Of a DNA stretch of 64,000 nt, positions 31,154 through 42,951 are shown one piece after another. The stretch's first letter is position 1; the number at the start of each line of letters is the position of its first letter. A program made the translations under genes and the position numbers. The DNA is from Neopestalotiopsis rosae (taxonomy: Eukaryota; Ascomycota; Sordariomycetes; Amphisphaeriales; Sporocadaceae): NCBI GenBank assembly GCA_023078685.1, contig JALGAS010000001.1, positions 806,001 to 870,000 on the forward strand, in the 5' to 3' direction. The notes below the pieces were generated by a model. The model searched no databases. It saw only the letters and a list, made by a program, of their open reading frames with translations, and was not told where the DNA came from.

Positions 31154-33279
31154 CTACGCCGTTGTGTTTTTGCTCTGAAGCTCTTTTTCATCAAAATTGT
31201 TTTCATCAATCCTATAAGCGACAGGATTTATAGACGACTGATCATAGCTTGCTCTCGCAGCTCGCTTCTTATCTCGCCGGAGCAGTATCTGGATTGCCGC
31301 GGTCACAATTACTGGAGAACATTGTTAGCTATTTGAAACGGATCATGGGTTGTGTTTTCTTACTGAGCAAAACATTCAGGACAATTGACCAGGTGTATCC
31401 CTTTGTGGCGGCGGGAAAATCGGTCGTTTTCCACACAAAGTTTGGCGCCACGGCTTGTACGACATAGGCCAAGTCGTTAGCCATTGCAATGAGCAGCGAT
31501 CGCATCTCACTGTCGTTGGAACATATTTCATTTATCCAACTCAAAATCAGAGGGCCAGCACCAAGCTATCATTTACGATATCAGCTTTGTATGTCTTTCG
31601 AAATTGTCCTCGAATATCGACTTACACCAATGTTACTCAGCCAATATACCACCGTACGACCGTGGATGTTGCTGTATAGTGGCATCTGTCGGAGAAGCGC
31701 AGAGAAAACGATCTGTCCATACAAAAAAAAATCATCAGTGACCAAACAAAGCAGTGAGTCCAGATGGCCGTCAGCTCACCGTTATGACAGCGCCGGCATA
31801 GATGAAGGGCCAGCGCGCCCCGCGACAGGGACCATCAGAGAGCCAACCCCAGACTAGGGCCATTGCGATAAAAATCCCGGTCGAGACATTGGGCACTTCA
31901 ATTGTGTCAGTATGATTGATTTATCGCATAATTGTTTCGGACCAATGGGGTGTGACTGAGCATATGCTGCACTTACATTGATTAATGTCCGTGACCGAGT
32001 ATGACACGCCAGGGACGGGGGCTGGGGTGGTGTTGAAGCTCTTGAGCCAGTAGCCCATACCCGCTTGCAGATATCCGTTGTTCCAAACAATGTACAGAAG
32101 AGCTATATCACTTGTTAGCCCTCGTTGAGATGGGTAGCATCGACCACTATACACACATGAGCGCAACAATTGCTCAGGTGTGGTACATGGATGTGTACCG
32201 CAGAGTCTCAATCGACTTACGTAGCAAATAGGTTTGCCAACTCAGCAAAATTTTCTTCACCTTTGCCTTTGTCCAAGGCTGTTTGCCCTCTCTTCCGACG
32301 GCCTGCATCCGCCTGACCGAGAGCTCATGCTCCTCTTGCGTCGTCCACCATGTCTTCTTGCCTCCTTGGGGCAGATTAGGGAAGAAGACAAAACCAGCAA
32401 CGGCGAGGGGGAGGGTTATGATGCCGTCGACAATGAACAGCCAGCGCCCTTTAACAATATTGTTAGCTCTTAGAATTACCATCGAGGGTCGTCCGCCGGA
32501 TAGTACATACATCCAGCGTAGCCATGCACACCCGACAGGTTATTGTACGCAGCTGCCTGCAAGAACCCACTGAACAGGGTTCCAACCGAGCCCGCCAGCC
32601 AAAAGATCATGGCTCGCTTTCCGATTTCTCGGGGTGTGTACCAACTACCAAGCATGTAGTGTATGCCAGGGTAGAATCCAGATCTGAGTTCTTGTGTTAG
32701 TCAGGTACTGCCACATCAATCAACGTGATTGCACGTACTCAAAGAGCCCCACAAGGAAACGCAATGCATAGAGAGATTTGTACGACTGAACAGATGCAGT
32801 ACATATGGTGGCAATACCCCATCCAACTTCAAGTGCAGGAATGACCCAACGCGGTGAGACGCGAGTGAGTAACAGGTTGGATGGGATCTGGCCAGTCACG
32901 TAGCCCACGGTCCATATAGACGTGCCTATTGATTGTGTCAGGTCTCATCAACCTCGATGAACTGAGACTGCGAAAGAAACTTACTAGTGACCAACTCATT
33001 ACCATACATCTGCATATCTTCCTTCATGCCGCTGAGGAAAGCATTATTGATATTGCTTTGATCAATGTTCTTCAAGAAGTATCCAATCGACGCAAAGGTC
33101 AGCACGAAAGCATCAACTTTGAACAGCAATCTTCGTTGATCGGCAGGGAGCTCCCAAGTGTCCCAGATGTAGCCCTTCCACGATCGTATCGGCTTGACGA
33201 GTTGTTCCTGGGACTCGCTTGGTCCGGACTCGGGGTCGGACTCTGAAATCGTCCTTGTGGCCTGTTCTGGGTGGCCCAT
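31154..33279 (-). CDS. MFS permease of the Dal5/pantothenate (anion:cation symporter) family
   Basis: Nine exons on the minus strand: 33279-32985, 32925-32739, 32683-32511, 32448-32221, 32102-31977, 31895-31780, 31712-31626, 31565-31364 and 31311-31154, giving 523 residues. Frames join throughout and introns are 52-118 nt. Family marks: GYFLKNIDQSNINNAFLSG after the first membrane segment, GYVTGQIPSNLLLTRVSPRW, RFLVGLFESGFYPG and YTPREIGKRA. These are those of the liz1/Fen2-type pantothenate and Dal5-type allantoate permeases. The last splice uses the AG at 31313-31312, which restores a hydrophobic segment (LIIVTAAIQILL) and a basic cytoplasmic tail. Uptake of a small carboxylate or vitamin at the plasma membrane is likely; the ligand is unknown. 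Confidence 0.88.
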
Positions 33280-35181
33280 GGCGAAGTAGTTCACGGAAAG
33301 TCGTGTTTAAATGCGCGGCAGTGTTGCTCAAATTGATATTCTGTCATTATTAGAGCACTTGAAGGGCCAGGCCTGAAGACCATATATACCAGTCTCAGTC
33401 CAGAACATCTTTCGGCGTTTGTCACAGGTATGCTCCAAATGCTCCCATCATTCCCCGGCATCACGTCAATGGAACTAGTCCCAACTAATACCCGGTTTAT
33501 CTCTCACTCGCTCAAGTCCAATCAGCCCTGTAGAGCCACTATTGATGGCATCGTGGATGCGCGGTGGCGATCTCGGCCGAGGGGTTACTTGGTAAGCAGA
33601 ACATGGTATCGGTATCAACCATGAGAGCTGAAATGACTACCCTGTGTACTCACTGGGTGCTACATAATGGGCTACTGAGATAAAATGCCGAGAAAGCGTG
33701 ATGGATATATTGTGTCTCCTCCATTCGGGAATGGCATTATTGCGAGCTTTGTTCCTAAAGACCGATCGATCGTTTTTGGGCGTATTACCGGAAACGCGAT
33801 CATATTCTACTGGTCAATGAAGTACGCAAGATAGTGTACGGCAGATGATTCAGTGATCAGACAGAATTCTCCGATTGGCTTCGTCAATGATCATCGCTCA
33901 CTCGCAAGACGTACCATGGTGACATTCTTCGGTTAATCAATCCTTTAATTAGTCTATGAAGCTATTCCACGAGTACAAACAACATTTTGTTAAACCTTGA
34001 TTGCTACACCATGTTTCAAACCCAATTTTTTGTTATCTTTTTTATATGTTTGGCATCAAAATAAATACTAGATCGTGATTGTTTCCATTGTAGTTCGGCC
34101 ACGATTCGATGCCCAAGCCAGCAGCTCCACCACCACCAATTGCACCATATCACGCCATGCGCACACCATCATCCAAGAACCATCTTTATCTTCTGGACCA
34201 TGCCTATGTCCGAGCAAGAGGTTCAGAACGACACGCGTATCAGGAAACTAGCTTTCGCCGGAAACTCCAAGTCTATAATGTGCCGAATATGAGGCCGTGC
34301 TCTCTCCGCTTGGGTCCACCCTATAGTCGAGCACGTATTGACGCGCGCGAGACGCATTCAACATGGGCGACAAGACTCCAGATGCCACGCTTTCCAGACA
34401 ATAAAAACTCGCTTTTCCGACAATGACAACGGCCTGCGTTGTTCATGGGCGATTGTGCTCGAAATAGTTGTCCGATCCGCACGGGTTCGTGCGCTTGGTG
34501 TTGCACGACAACACGCATCTCCTTGGCACGAACCGAATAGATGATAACACGTACCCGCATCGACGGCGAAGTCTCCTCTGACAAAGGGCAAACAGGGAGA
34601 TGTCCGTCTCCTATAAGAGACTCGGATGCAGATAGCCATACGCTCGAGTATCCATGACCACTACGCAACACAATGCACTGCACACTTGCGCAGTGGGATA
34701 CAGAAAAGAGGCTGCGGTACAATCGTCATTCAGCTAAGGAAGACTCACGCAGATGATAGCATGCGTGCCCCAGCTTCGCAGTGTATGACTACATCAGAAG
34801 CAGCGCAGAGGAAGTCCTATCTCCTTGAGCCCATGCTTTGCAGCAATCGAATCGGGACCTTTTATCGCCAATGTCGAGATGCCGCAGTGGAAATGCTCGT
34901 TAGGGTTGTTGGCCTTTGCGGTTTGAAGAGTCACGCCGTTAAATTTTGTTGATGAGCCAAGATGATTCATTATGAGTGTAACCTCAATTGGCCTCAGTTC
35001 AAAGGTGGAACATTGCCTTGCCTTTTATTGGTGAGCTGTGCCACATCATGTGCTGTCAGCTTCAGAAGGGCCCGGGAATTAAATAAGCGAACACTGCCGC
35101 GTACCGCTGACAAGATCGATCTCACGCTCAATCATCTCGGAACAGGACAATATTTACCATCTACCTGGACTTACAGCAAGA
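33280..35181. other. Divergent spacer between permease and GNAT-fold gene
   Basis: About 1.9 kb between two divergent starts. Frames at 34109-34722 run on both strands at once and show no family resemblance. No element recognised. Confidence 0.45.
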
Positions 35182-36033
35182 ATGACGACTGTTGAGAATT
35201 TGCATGGCATAAATCTGCCTGCTCGCTACGAGATCCGCCCGGTCAGTCCGGAGCATTGGGAATGGTGTCGCGCACTCCTGACCAAGGAGATGCTCCTACG
35301 TGCCCCAGTCTGGCGGCCGCTCGTGCGTGATCCCAAAGTCAAGACAGTACTGCAGCATTTCAAGGACCTGGAAAAGTTTCATGCCCACTCCCTAGAGAGC
35401 GGACTTTCGTATGCCCTCTACGACAAGGAGTACGAGTTCAAGCGACCAGAGTCGGCGGTCACGGGCGGCGCGCTCTACTGGCACGAAATTGATATTGAGG
35501 ACTCGCGGCTCGAAGAGCAAGGACCGCAATGGATGCTAGACAAGATGGATTTTCCCATTGTTGCGCTCGCGCTGTCGTATGATCTGTTTGCGTCGCCGAC
35601 AAACGAGTCCAGGGCTATCATGGCGGATGTCGCGCCGCTGTGGTTGCAGATGATGAAGCAGTACTACAGCGATGCCTCGAGCACTATTCCAGGACTCCCC
35701 GTGCCTACCAGTTTGGGCCAATACGTCCACAGATCAGGGTGCGTCACCCGCACGGGCTACGAAAGGCAAGGGCTGGGACGGCTCCTTTCTTGGTGGGTTT
35801 GCTTGGAGATGCAGGCCAAAGGCTACAAAGGCATATTGATCGGAGCAGGCAATGCCTCAATCAGTCCGATCTATATGCGTGATGATGCTCCTTTCAAGAG
35901 TACCTACATTTTGGAGCAGGACATGTCGATAATGGAGATCAACATGGGCGAGGAAAAAGTGCGGCCATGGCTAAACGGGGATTGGAAGGATTTCAAATAC
36001 GTACTCGTGCACCTGACACAGAGGATTTCTTGA
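35182..36033 (+). CDS. GNAT-fold (N-acetyltransferase-like) protein
   Basis: A single exon of 283 residues. The C-terminal half carries the acetyl-CoA-binding pattern of GNAT enzymes: a strand ending in CVTRTGYE, then RQGLGRLLSWWVCLEMQAKG (R-Q-x-x-G-x-G/A type pyrophosphate loop plus helix), then a strand and a late NASISPIYMRDD segment. The N-terminal half is longer than in small GNATs and has no recognised motif. No signal peptide. Acceptor unknown. It is divergent from the Dal5-type permease across 1.9 kb. I am fairly sure of the fold and unsure of the activity. Confidence 0.7.
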   Translation: MTTVENLHGINLPARYEIRPVSPEHWEWCRALLTKEMLLRAPVWRPLVRDPKVKTVLQHFKDLEKFHAHSLESGLSYALYDKEYEFKRPESAVTGGALYWHEIDIEDSRLEEQGPQWMLDKMDFPIVALALSYDLFASPTNESRAIMADVAPLWLQMMKQYYSDASSTIPGLPVPTSLGQYVHRSGCVTRTGYERQGLGRLLSWWVCLEMQAKGYKGILIGAGNASISPIYMRDDAPFKSTYILEQDMSIMEINMGEEKVRPWLNGDWKDFKYVLVHLTQRIS

Positions 36034-37387
36034 TACCGTCAGACGCCTGATTTCAAATCACGCGTAATAGAGTGAGACAGCAAATCGAACAAGTCGCCTA
36101 CGGCGTGTAAGCGTACGTAGTAGCCGCGCAAACTGCTTGTTATGTCAGTCAGGACGCGTGTATGTGCTCTCACCACGACTTGTAAACGAAGTGGGAGCTC
36201 TATCCTCGGTGCCGCGGCTCCGAGTGAGACATTCGAGTAGGGGAGAAGCTTGGCGTATGACATTAAATCGTGAGCTGCAGGGTGAGCTTTAGAAGTCCCC
36301 TGCATGCCTTTCGCGCCCTCCCTTGCTAGCACATTTTGTTGGCATATCTTTCCAGCATGCTCCTGATTCGTGTTGATCCGCAAGGGAGTTGTTCTGATCG
36401 CAAGCCTCTTGGGAGTCGAAAAAAAAATAATTTGAGATAATTTTCGAGATTCGAACGAGTGGCTTTCAGGTTTGAAGAGGTTATCTTTGACTTTCTACCA
36501 TTCGACCACTACGCCTTTCTATTGCCCGAAGGCGAAGGTAGTTTCCTTGTTCGCCTTTATATTACTTGGTCAATCTTTGTCTTCTTGTGAGGGAGCAAAC
36601 GGCCAATTTCCAGTGAAGAAATTCGCAGCGCGTTGCTGCAGAGATTGGCACAGACCATGAAGGCGCCCTCAGAGCTGTGCAGATTGGAGTGGTAATTAAT
36701 GGTCAAAGGTACGCGGTTGTAGAGTGAAAATCTGACGGGAACAGCGCCTGCGATCGTGTTCTGGCAGCCATGTTCGGCACTCTGCTCACTGAAGGTAGTA
36801 CAACGCGGAGGTGGCCCCAAGGACCTACATATGCAGTACTCGCCGCTCCAAGTGCTACCGTCGGAAAAGAGATGTGGCTGATTGTGCGCCAATTCCGTAG
36901 AAGCCGCGGTTTCCAGTGTATGCTGACTGCAAGCAAAAGAATTGTCAAGCTCCCAGTGGCGCATGCGAGTGTGGACGGCGGCCAACTTGAGGAGTATATA
37001 TAGAAACACCTGGTAAGGCTTCCCCAGCGGTGATCACTGCGTAGAGCACAGCTTTTGGTTACATTGGGCGCACTTGCGTGGGACAGGAGGAATGAATTTC
37101 CAACTGGGCCTGTCGGAAATGACGACGCTCTGGTCATCCTGTCTTCATCTGCAGCATGCTGTAAACTCGGCCATCCCATGTAGGACGTCAGCCGCAGATA
37201 GCGCTGACCTCTAAAATCCACGAACGTGTCTTTCGATGGCAAAATTGGTAGTGTTCTGGCAGAAGTCCAACTACCATTGCGATCCATTTAATCGCTGCTA
37301 TTCTCCAATTTTGGAGCTTTTACACACGACTTCGTGCGAGCCAATTGGCATCCAATCCTCTGTTATCGTAACAATCGCCTCGAAGTC
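36034..37387. other. Spacer before the DPBB membrane protein gene
   Basis: No supported gene. It contains a tRNA-like pair of A-box/B-box motifs on the minus strand near 36450-36510 followed by a T9 run, judged not to be a tRNA (see rejected items). Minus-strand frames at 36557-37287 overlap each other and look spurious. Confidence 0.45.
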
Positions 37388-38405
37388 ATGGAGCCTCGTC
37401 TCGAATACCAAAGGCTGGGGGAAATCGACGATAGCGCAAGGACGGCACCTGGTGTATTGCCCAGGTTTAGCTTTGAGTTGACAGAGCAGTCACCAATGTC
37501 AAGGCTGTCGTCTGGCGGGCTGGAGTTTGTCGGTGCAGACTATCCGAAAGCTGTGGGGGAATCCGCATACAAGTTCAGGATGGACCAAACTGCACCGCTC
37601 TACCACCAAGGTCTCCATGTCGTCGAGGACGATCATGACCTTGAATCAAGGTCAAATGGATATTCGGGCAATTTTGATTTGCCGGCTTTGGAAGAAGGCC
37701 CGTACGTCGTCCAACCGGATCCGCACGAACCTAGCGAGGAGTCAGCAAAGATGCTTGCAGATCCCAAAACTAGAGAAAAATGGTGGCGTCGTGAGGACAG
37801 CAAGCGACGAGTGTACATCGAGGCAGGCTTCGCATCTCTAGTGGTGATAGGGATCGTGGTTGGTGCGGTTGTTGGAGTACAGAACCAACACTCATCATCC
37901 CACATACCGGAAGCGTCGCACGTACTTGAGCCAAACGACGAGGATATTCCGATCGGAACATCGTTTGCTGCGAGTTTCGCGATACCCGGGGGAAATTGTA
38001 CCAATGAGTGCCGCTCGAGTTCTTCGGTATGAAATGCAATACTGCGCTGCCCAGAGATGATTTATGGACGCTGTCTAACATGGTTATTTGATGCAGGGAT
38101 ATAGAGCGCAAGCTTCTCAGAACCTCTGGGGCAAAGCTACGAGTGATGAACCAGCATGGGCTTGCGGGACTTGCTGGAGTGTCACTGCCGGTTATACGAG
38201 CGAGGTCGTGGTCCAAGTATCGGCATTGTGTCCTTCCACAGTGGGCAACGAGCTGTGCCAACAGAGGGATCTGAACTCGACAAATGTGCGTGGTGCAGTC
38301 GTTCATTTCAACCTATGTCCAGAGACAGGCGCGGACGAGGCAGTCTTTGGTAGCTCTCAACAACAAGCAGGCAACGGAACGGCGCGGCGAGTGCAATGCC
38401 CGTAG
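37388..38405 (+). CDS. Type II membrane protein with extracellular double-psi beta-barrel-like domain
   Basis: Two exons (37388-38026, 38097-38405) give 315 residues. Residues 1-140 are charged and probably cytosolic; KRRVYIEAG leads into one membrane segment at about 146-164 (LVVIGIVVGAVVGV). The outer part has cysteines 204, 208, 236, 239, 258, 267, 287 and 314. QNLWGKATSDEPAWACGTCW, then EVVVQVSALCP, then VHFNLCPETG and a final RRVQCP follow the order of strands in DPBB folds (expansin-, barwin- and RlpA-like proteins). Secreted versions loosen or bind cell-wall polysaccharide; a membrane-tethered one may sense or act at the wall. Function is inference, and the catalytic Asp typical of lytic members is not evident. 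Confidence 0.75.
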
Positions 38406-39507
38406 ATCTGCATCATGACAATCGCGACGATGATGTTTCGATCATGACACATTTGGTGCGAGATTCGGCTCAACAACAGTAATTGCTGGATCCGGAGGAA
38501 AGGAAAAGAAAAGACTCATGTCTTTCCATGGGCCGATGTTATCCACAAGTCGCACCACGACTCTGGGGGCCAGAAGCCCACATTTGCTGAACCATCAAGG
38601 CTGACCGACTGCCGGTGCTCTCAAAAGAGACATTGGAGGTCAACAGGGAAGGTTGACCATAGGCAGACGACGGGCATCGTGTCAAAATTGACCCGGTTGT
38701 CATGTGCTTGCGGATCCATTGGGCTGCGTCTTGTCTTGATCCGTGGGAAACAGAAGGCCGAAGCTCGAACCAGCTGGGCGGGTCAGAGCGACAAGGTCCG
38801 GAGTAAGGCGTCGTCCAAGGCTCCGAGGGGGTGACTGCAGGGCGGGGAGAAGAGGTAACGGTGTTCAGCTGCAGCAATTATGGACAGAGACAGGAGATGA
38901 GGATTGCATCTGGTATGATCCTACGAAAATGCGCCGCCGATGAAATGGCACAATTTCTTGGACAGCAGCGCGAGAATGACCGAATGGGCTTCCGTGCATT
39001 TCCAAAGAAAGGCGGGTGCTGAGCGTTTGTCCGTCTAAAATCGGCGGGCAGAAATGGGCAGACTTTTGACAGGTCGCGCCAGTGCCTGGATTTAGTGGGG
39101 ACGTCCAGGCTTGCCAGGGTGTCGACACTTGCTGGGTCAGCCCACAATGACAACCCACTGCGCTGGGAATGTCAGAAAGTCACACCACCATCGGCCTACA
39201 CCGTCGTTGTGTCTTGTTGGCTGTGCAAAGTTGTCGAGATGACACGAAAACACGAAAACAGTTGCGGGAAAATGAGCAAACGAATTTTGGATTTCGAATA
39301 AACTTAAAAGCCGGACGGGATGATGCATCTGTGACACTTTCTTTTTGCCATTGAGACATCACCAATCAATTCATCAACAAGAGTAACACACAATCAATCT
39401 ACTACCCACTACTCTATTCACTGTAACAACAAAGTTTACGGTGTACTGCATCCACTATAACGACCACTCAAACCACTGAATCAACCTTTACTACCACCAA
39501 AAAAGTC
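38406..39507. other. Spacer
   Basis: No supported gene. Frames at 38539-39158 overlap on both strands. The last 120 bases before 39508 are a C/A/T-rich leader. Confidence 0.45.
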
Positions 39508-39867
39508 ATGGCTGCCCCACACCGAATGCCCGGCTTCCAGTCCACTGGACTGCCCAAAGCCCCGAACATGACCAAGGTCGCAACCGGCCCGGTAGCAAGG
39601 TGAGCCAAGCTCTTTCAAGTGCAACCATTCTTACCATGAAGTATATCTAACCCTGTCTTTAGAATGCTTCCAACCTTGGTCGTCGTCGGTGCTGTCAGCT
39701 GCGTTGCTACATATGTCGGCTCGCAATTGACGCACAGCAAAAACACATACAGCAAGATCTTTGCGCAACAAAACACCCCAGAGGTCGAGGCCCACAGAAG
39801 GGCACAATTGCAAGTCGAAACCATGGGCGACCCGCGGAAGAGCCTGTTCAATGTCCTGGGCTGGTAA
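39508..39867 (+). CDS. Small single-span membrane protein (98 residues)
   Basis: Two exons (39508-39599, 39663-39867) encode 98 residues. The N-terminus is basic and Pro-rich (MAAPHRMPGFQSTGLPKAP); one membrane segment is at about residues 32-50 (MLPTLVVVGAVSCVATYVG); the C-terminal part is charged and ends in GDPRKSLFNVLGW. A short arrangement like this is common among small mitochondrial inner-membrane proteins, but I do not recognise it and make no functional call. A C/A-rich 5' leader and a clean intron with a CTAAC branch site support that it is a real gene. Confidence 0.7.
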
Positions 39868-40563
39868 AAGAAGAAGATTTGAATTTCAAGACATATACCA
39901 TGGAGTTTTGGGAAGATTACCACGATGATACATCGTCTTATTCGGGATGGGAAGAGGCATCCTTGGTTCCACTTAGAATCATCAGTCATTGCTAAAGCAT
40001 TTTCCTTGAATAAATCATAATTACAATTACACATTCGACGATTTCATGTCGCGTCCATTCAAGTCTTATTTGGGCCATAATGCAATATAATGCGGCCTCT
40101 ATGACTCGGCAAGTCCCCACTGTTCGACGCACGTCCTATACCAGCGAAAAGACGTCTATGATTGGTCGATTGCTTCAGACCACTATTGCTTGTACTAACA
40201 GTTCCGTATGTTTTGTCGTTCCGTGACTGGTTATAAGATGATTTGAACAAGGTTCCTCTAGGCCTATCTGATAGCCCTCATGTTAAGTATTGCTAATCAC
40301 TCGCTTGAGACTGAATAGATGCTATGTAAAACGTCGCATCTCTTCCCCGCATTCACCCATTCCCGGGGTACCACCAACAAACCTCTTCCCCTCTCTCGGC
40401 ATCGGTTCGTTTCCGCGGTTCCTACTCTGGGATACTCTGATTTGTAGTACCGCAATAACATCGCATGCAAAGATCATCGTGGCCACTGCACTTTTCAAAA
40501 TATACATGACCTCGCAGCGGGATCAAAGATTGAGTCAGAAAAGATTTGGCAACAAGAGTCATC
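39868..40563. other. Spacer
   Basis: Spacer between two plus-strand genes; 3' flank of the small membrane protein and promoter of the SDR. No gene seen. Confidence 0.45.
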
Positions 40564-41547
40564 ATGGCTGAAACGTTCACCGTACAGGCCGCCGAGTTGA
40601 CCAATATCAAGGACAAGGTCGTCCTCATCACCGGCGGGTCCTCGGGCATCGGGTTGGCCACGGCGCAGCTGGTGCTCTCACTGGCCGACACGAACCGCGT
40701 CGCCATTCTGGACCGCGCCGCCCCGCCGGCATCTCTGACCTCGTCATCCGCCAATGCCGAGAGAGTCATTTTCCACCAGTGCGACCTGACGTCGTGGCCC
40801 GCGCAGCGCGCGGGCTTCGAGGCGACCGTCGCAAAGTTTGGCCGCATCGATTTCGTCGTGGCCAACGTGGGCCTCAACGAAAAGGGCGTCCAGTTCTTTG
40901 GCGAGGAGCTCGACGGCGACGGCAAGCTCCGGGAGCCGGACCGCAGCGTCGTGGATGTGACCTTTACCGCCAATGCCGACACGGTGAAGTTGGCCATCTA
41001 CCACCTCCGCGCCAACGAGAACGGCGGCGGCATCTGCATGATTAGTAGTTTTGCGGGCTACCTGGGGAATGCCGGGGCTCCCTACTACAATGCATCAAAA
41101 CATGGTTAGTGGGGACCCTCTCTTTCGTTCAATAGAGTCTCTTGTACTAATGGGAGCATTATAGCCATTGTTGGACTGCTACGTTCGCTCAAGCCCGAGG
41201 TCCCCAAAGTCGGCGTCGCCATCTCGGTGGTTGCTCCGGCCATCACTTCAACTCCGATGCTGGGCTCCCTCGACGGGACCGCGGCAGAGGTCGAGGCAAG
41301 GTTTAGGAAACTTGGCGTCTTTGTCAATCGCGCCGAAAGTGTCGCCTTGGCCGTGGGACATGTGATCAATCTGGGCCCGGCCATGAACGGAATGGGAATA
41401 CTGGTCCAGGGCGACAAGATGCGAGACGTGGAGAAGGGGTATGCCAAGAGTAGGTCGACGATGTTGGGGAAAGAGATGATGGACATGTTTCGGCAAGGAT
41501 CTGGTAAAGAACTCTACCCAAGACTCAAGGTTGAAGCAAAGATCTAG
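40564..41547 (+). CDS. Short-chain dehydrogenase/reductase (15-hydroxyprostaglandin dehydrogenase-like)
   Basis: Two exons (40564-41104, 41165-41547) give 307 residues. The cofactor motif is ITGGSSGIG, the NAG region is altered to VANVG, and the catalytic residues are Ser in ISSFAGYLG and Tyr/Lys in YYNASKH, right at the exon junction. Compared with cluster SDRs it is longer and has an insertion (GEELDGDGKLREPDRS) before helix 5. A family of fungal NAD-dependent alcohol oxidoreductases fits; substrate unknown. It is convergent with the membrane protein gene on the minus strand. Confidence 0.88.
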
Positions 41548-41954
41548 CCAAGTATGTAGGTGTATATTAGTTTTCTGTTATTTCCGATATTGCATGCTAA
41601 TAATTAAGGTTTCTGGAGTGGTACTGTATCGTCAACCCCGATAATCAGTGAGGAATAATCGCTCATGCAGGCAACGCAACTATTAGGTTATATTATGAGA
41701 AACTCAAATGACACCATGGTAAAAAGTCGAGTTTTAGCATCAGCCTCATCTTGTCACTTTTGCCCGCCGGCTGCTCATCAATCGCTCGGAATGACGCGCA
41801 GAGACTGTCATGCGGATTTCAGCATTCGATCCCAGCCGTAGGTGTCGCGTATAAGTCTCTCGCAGTGCTTCGCTTGGACTCGGGTCATTCAGAACGCCGT
41901 ATCATCTCTGAGGATTGTCATTTCTTCAAAATCATGTCGCTTTATGCTAAAATC
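41548..41954. other. Convergent 3' spacer
   Basis: Between the ends of the SDR (plus) and the type I membrane protein (minus). No gene seen. Confidence 0.5.
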
Positions 41955-42951
41955 TCATGCTGGTGCCTCATGTACGTCGTGAGGCCTGCCATTATCTAAT
42001 TCCGAATAATAATAGTTATAGGCAGGCGTCGATTTATTATTATTGTCCAGCTCCTGTGTCGGCGGGCCTTGGCTTTGTTGTTGCAATTCTCTCTGTTGTT
42101 TCCGCTTCTTGATCATCAAGAAGGCTACTGCGCCGATAATCGCAAGACCGACAAGACCAGCGCCCACGGCGATGCCTGCTATTGCACCAGTGCTCAGGCC
42201 ACCGGAGCTGTTGCTTGCTTCTGCAGTCGAGGTCGAGCTAGGGCTGTCGTTGTTCGTGCCCGTTACTGCCGCCGTAGTAGAGGACTGACTGCACGTTAGC
42301 GATACAGTCGCCTGGAGAATTTCAGAGTTGTTGATAACTTACTTTTTGTGAGGAAGTCGCGGTCGAGGTCGTAGTCGCGGTAGTCAAATCAGATGCTTGA
42401 AATCTGACCTGGATACTGTACGCATTCATACCACCCGGATGTCCCGTGCTCACTGTCAAGTATGTTGACCCACTGCTGATTTCGGTCACTGTCCAGGTCG
42501 TCGTGGACTCGGATACCACAGGGTATACGCATCCCAGCGTGGATTCCCATGCATATGATGCATTTGTCTGACACTGATATGGGAATTGTCTACACGCTGA
42601 ATTAGAGACCAGTCTCAGGAGTCGATTTGATCATATTCAATGTATTGTAAAGGTTGGCGAGACTTACGTTGGGCAGCATGTGTACCTCGTCTCACTGACG
42701 GTGCCAATCGCATTGGTGCTTCCACATGCCGCGGTGAAGCCGGAAGGACATGCGACAGCGGGCGAGTAGTATTGTGTGGTGACGCCAGCGTAGGCGCTTG
42801 GGTAACACGAGGCCGGTTCCAGAGGACCATTCATCAGCCAGTAGTAACCATCGGGAGTCGTGTTGATCTTGTAGACCACGTCGAGTTCATCTACGCAGGC
42901 TGATGACAGTACAGCCGTCGTGGTCAGCGCGCCTAGATTCTGACCGGCCAT
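41955..42951 (-). pseudogene. Type I membrane protein with Ser/Thr stalk, apparent frameshift
   Basis: Three exons on the minus strand (42951-42668, 42589-42343, 42285-41955). The first part has eight or more cysteines (YWLMNGPLEPASCYPSAY, PYQCQTNASYAWESTLGCVYP), then a Ser/Thr-rich stalk, a membrane segment (GIAVGAGLVGLAIIGAVAFL) followed by KKRKQQR, and a Gln/Asn-rich tail. This is the layout of fungal cell-wall sensors and similar surface proteins. With canonical splice sites the frame stops after NNDSP, and the stalk resumes as STSTAEAS one base later, at the TT of CCCTTAGC (about 42240). Either one extra base is present (assembly error or true mutation) or an unusual splice is used. The start at 42951 is provisional; an upstream in-frame extension exists. 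Confidence 0.6.

Noticed and set aside
36440..36515. tRNA-like A-box and B-box (GTTCGAATC) on the minus strand followed by a T9 run
   Set aside because: The A-to-B spacing is about ten bases too long, the T-arm and acceptor arms do not pair, and no convincing anticodon arm forms. At most a decayed tRNA or chance match; tRNAscan-SE would settle it.
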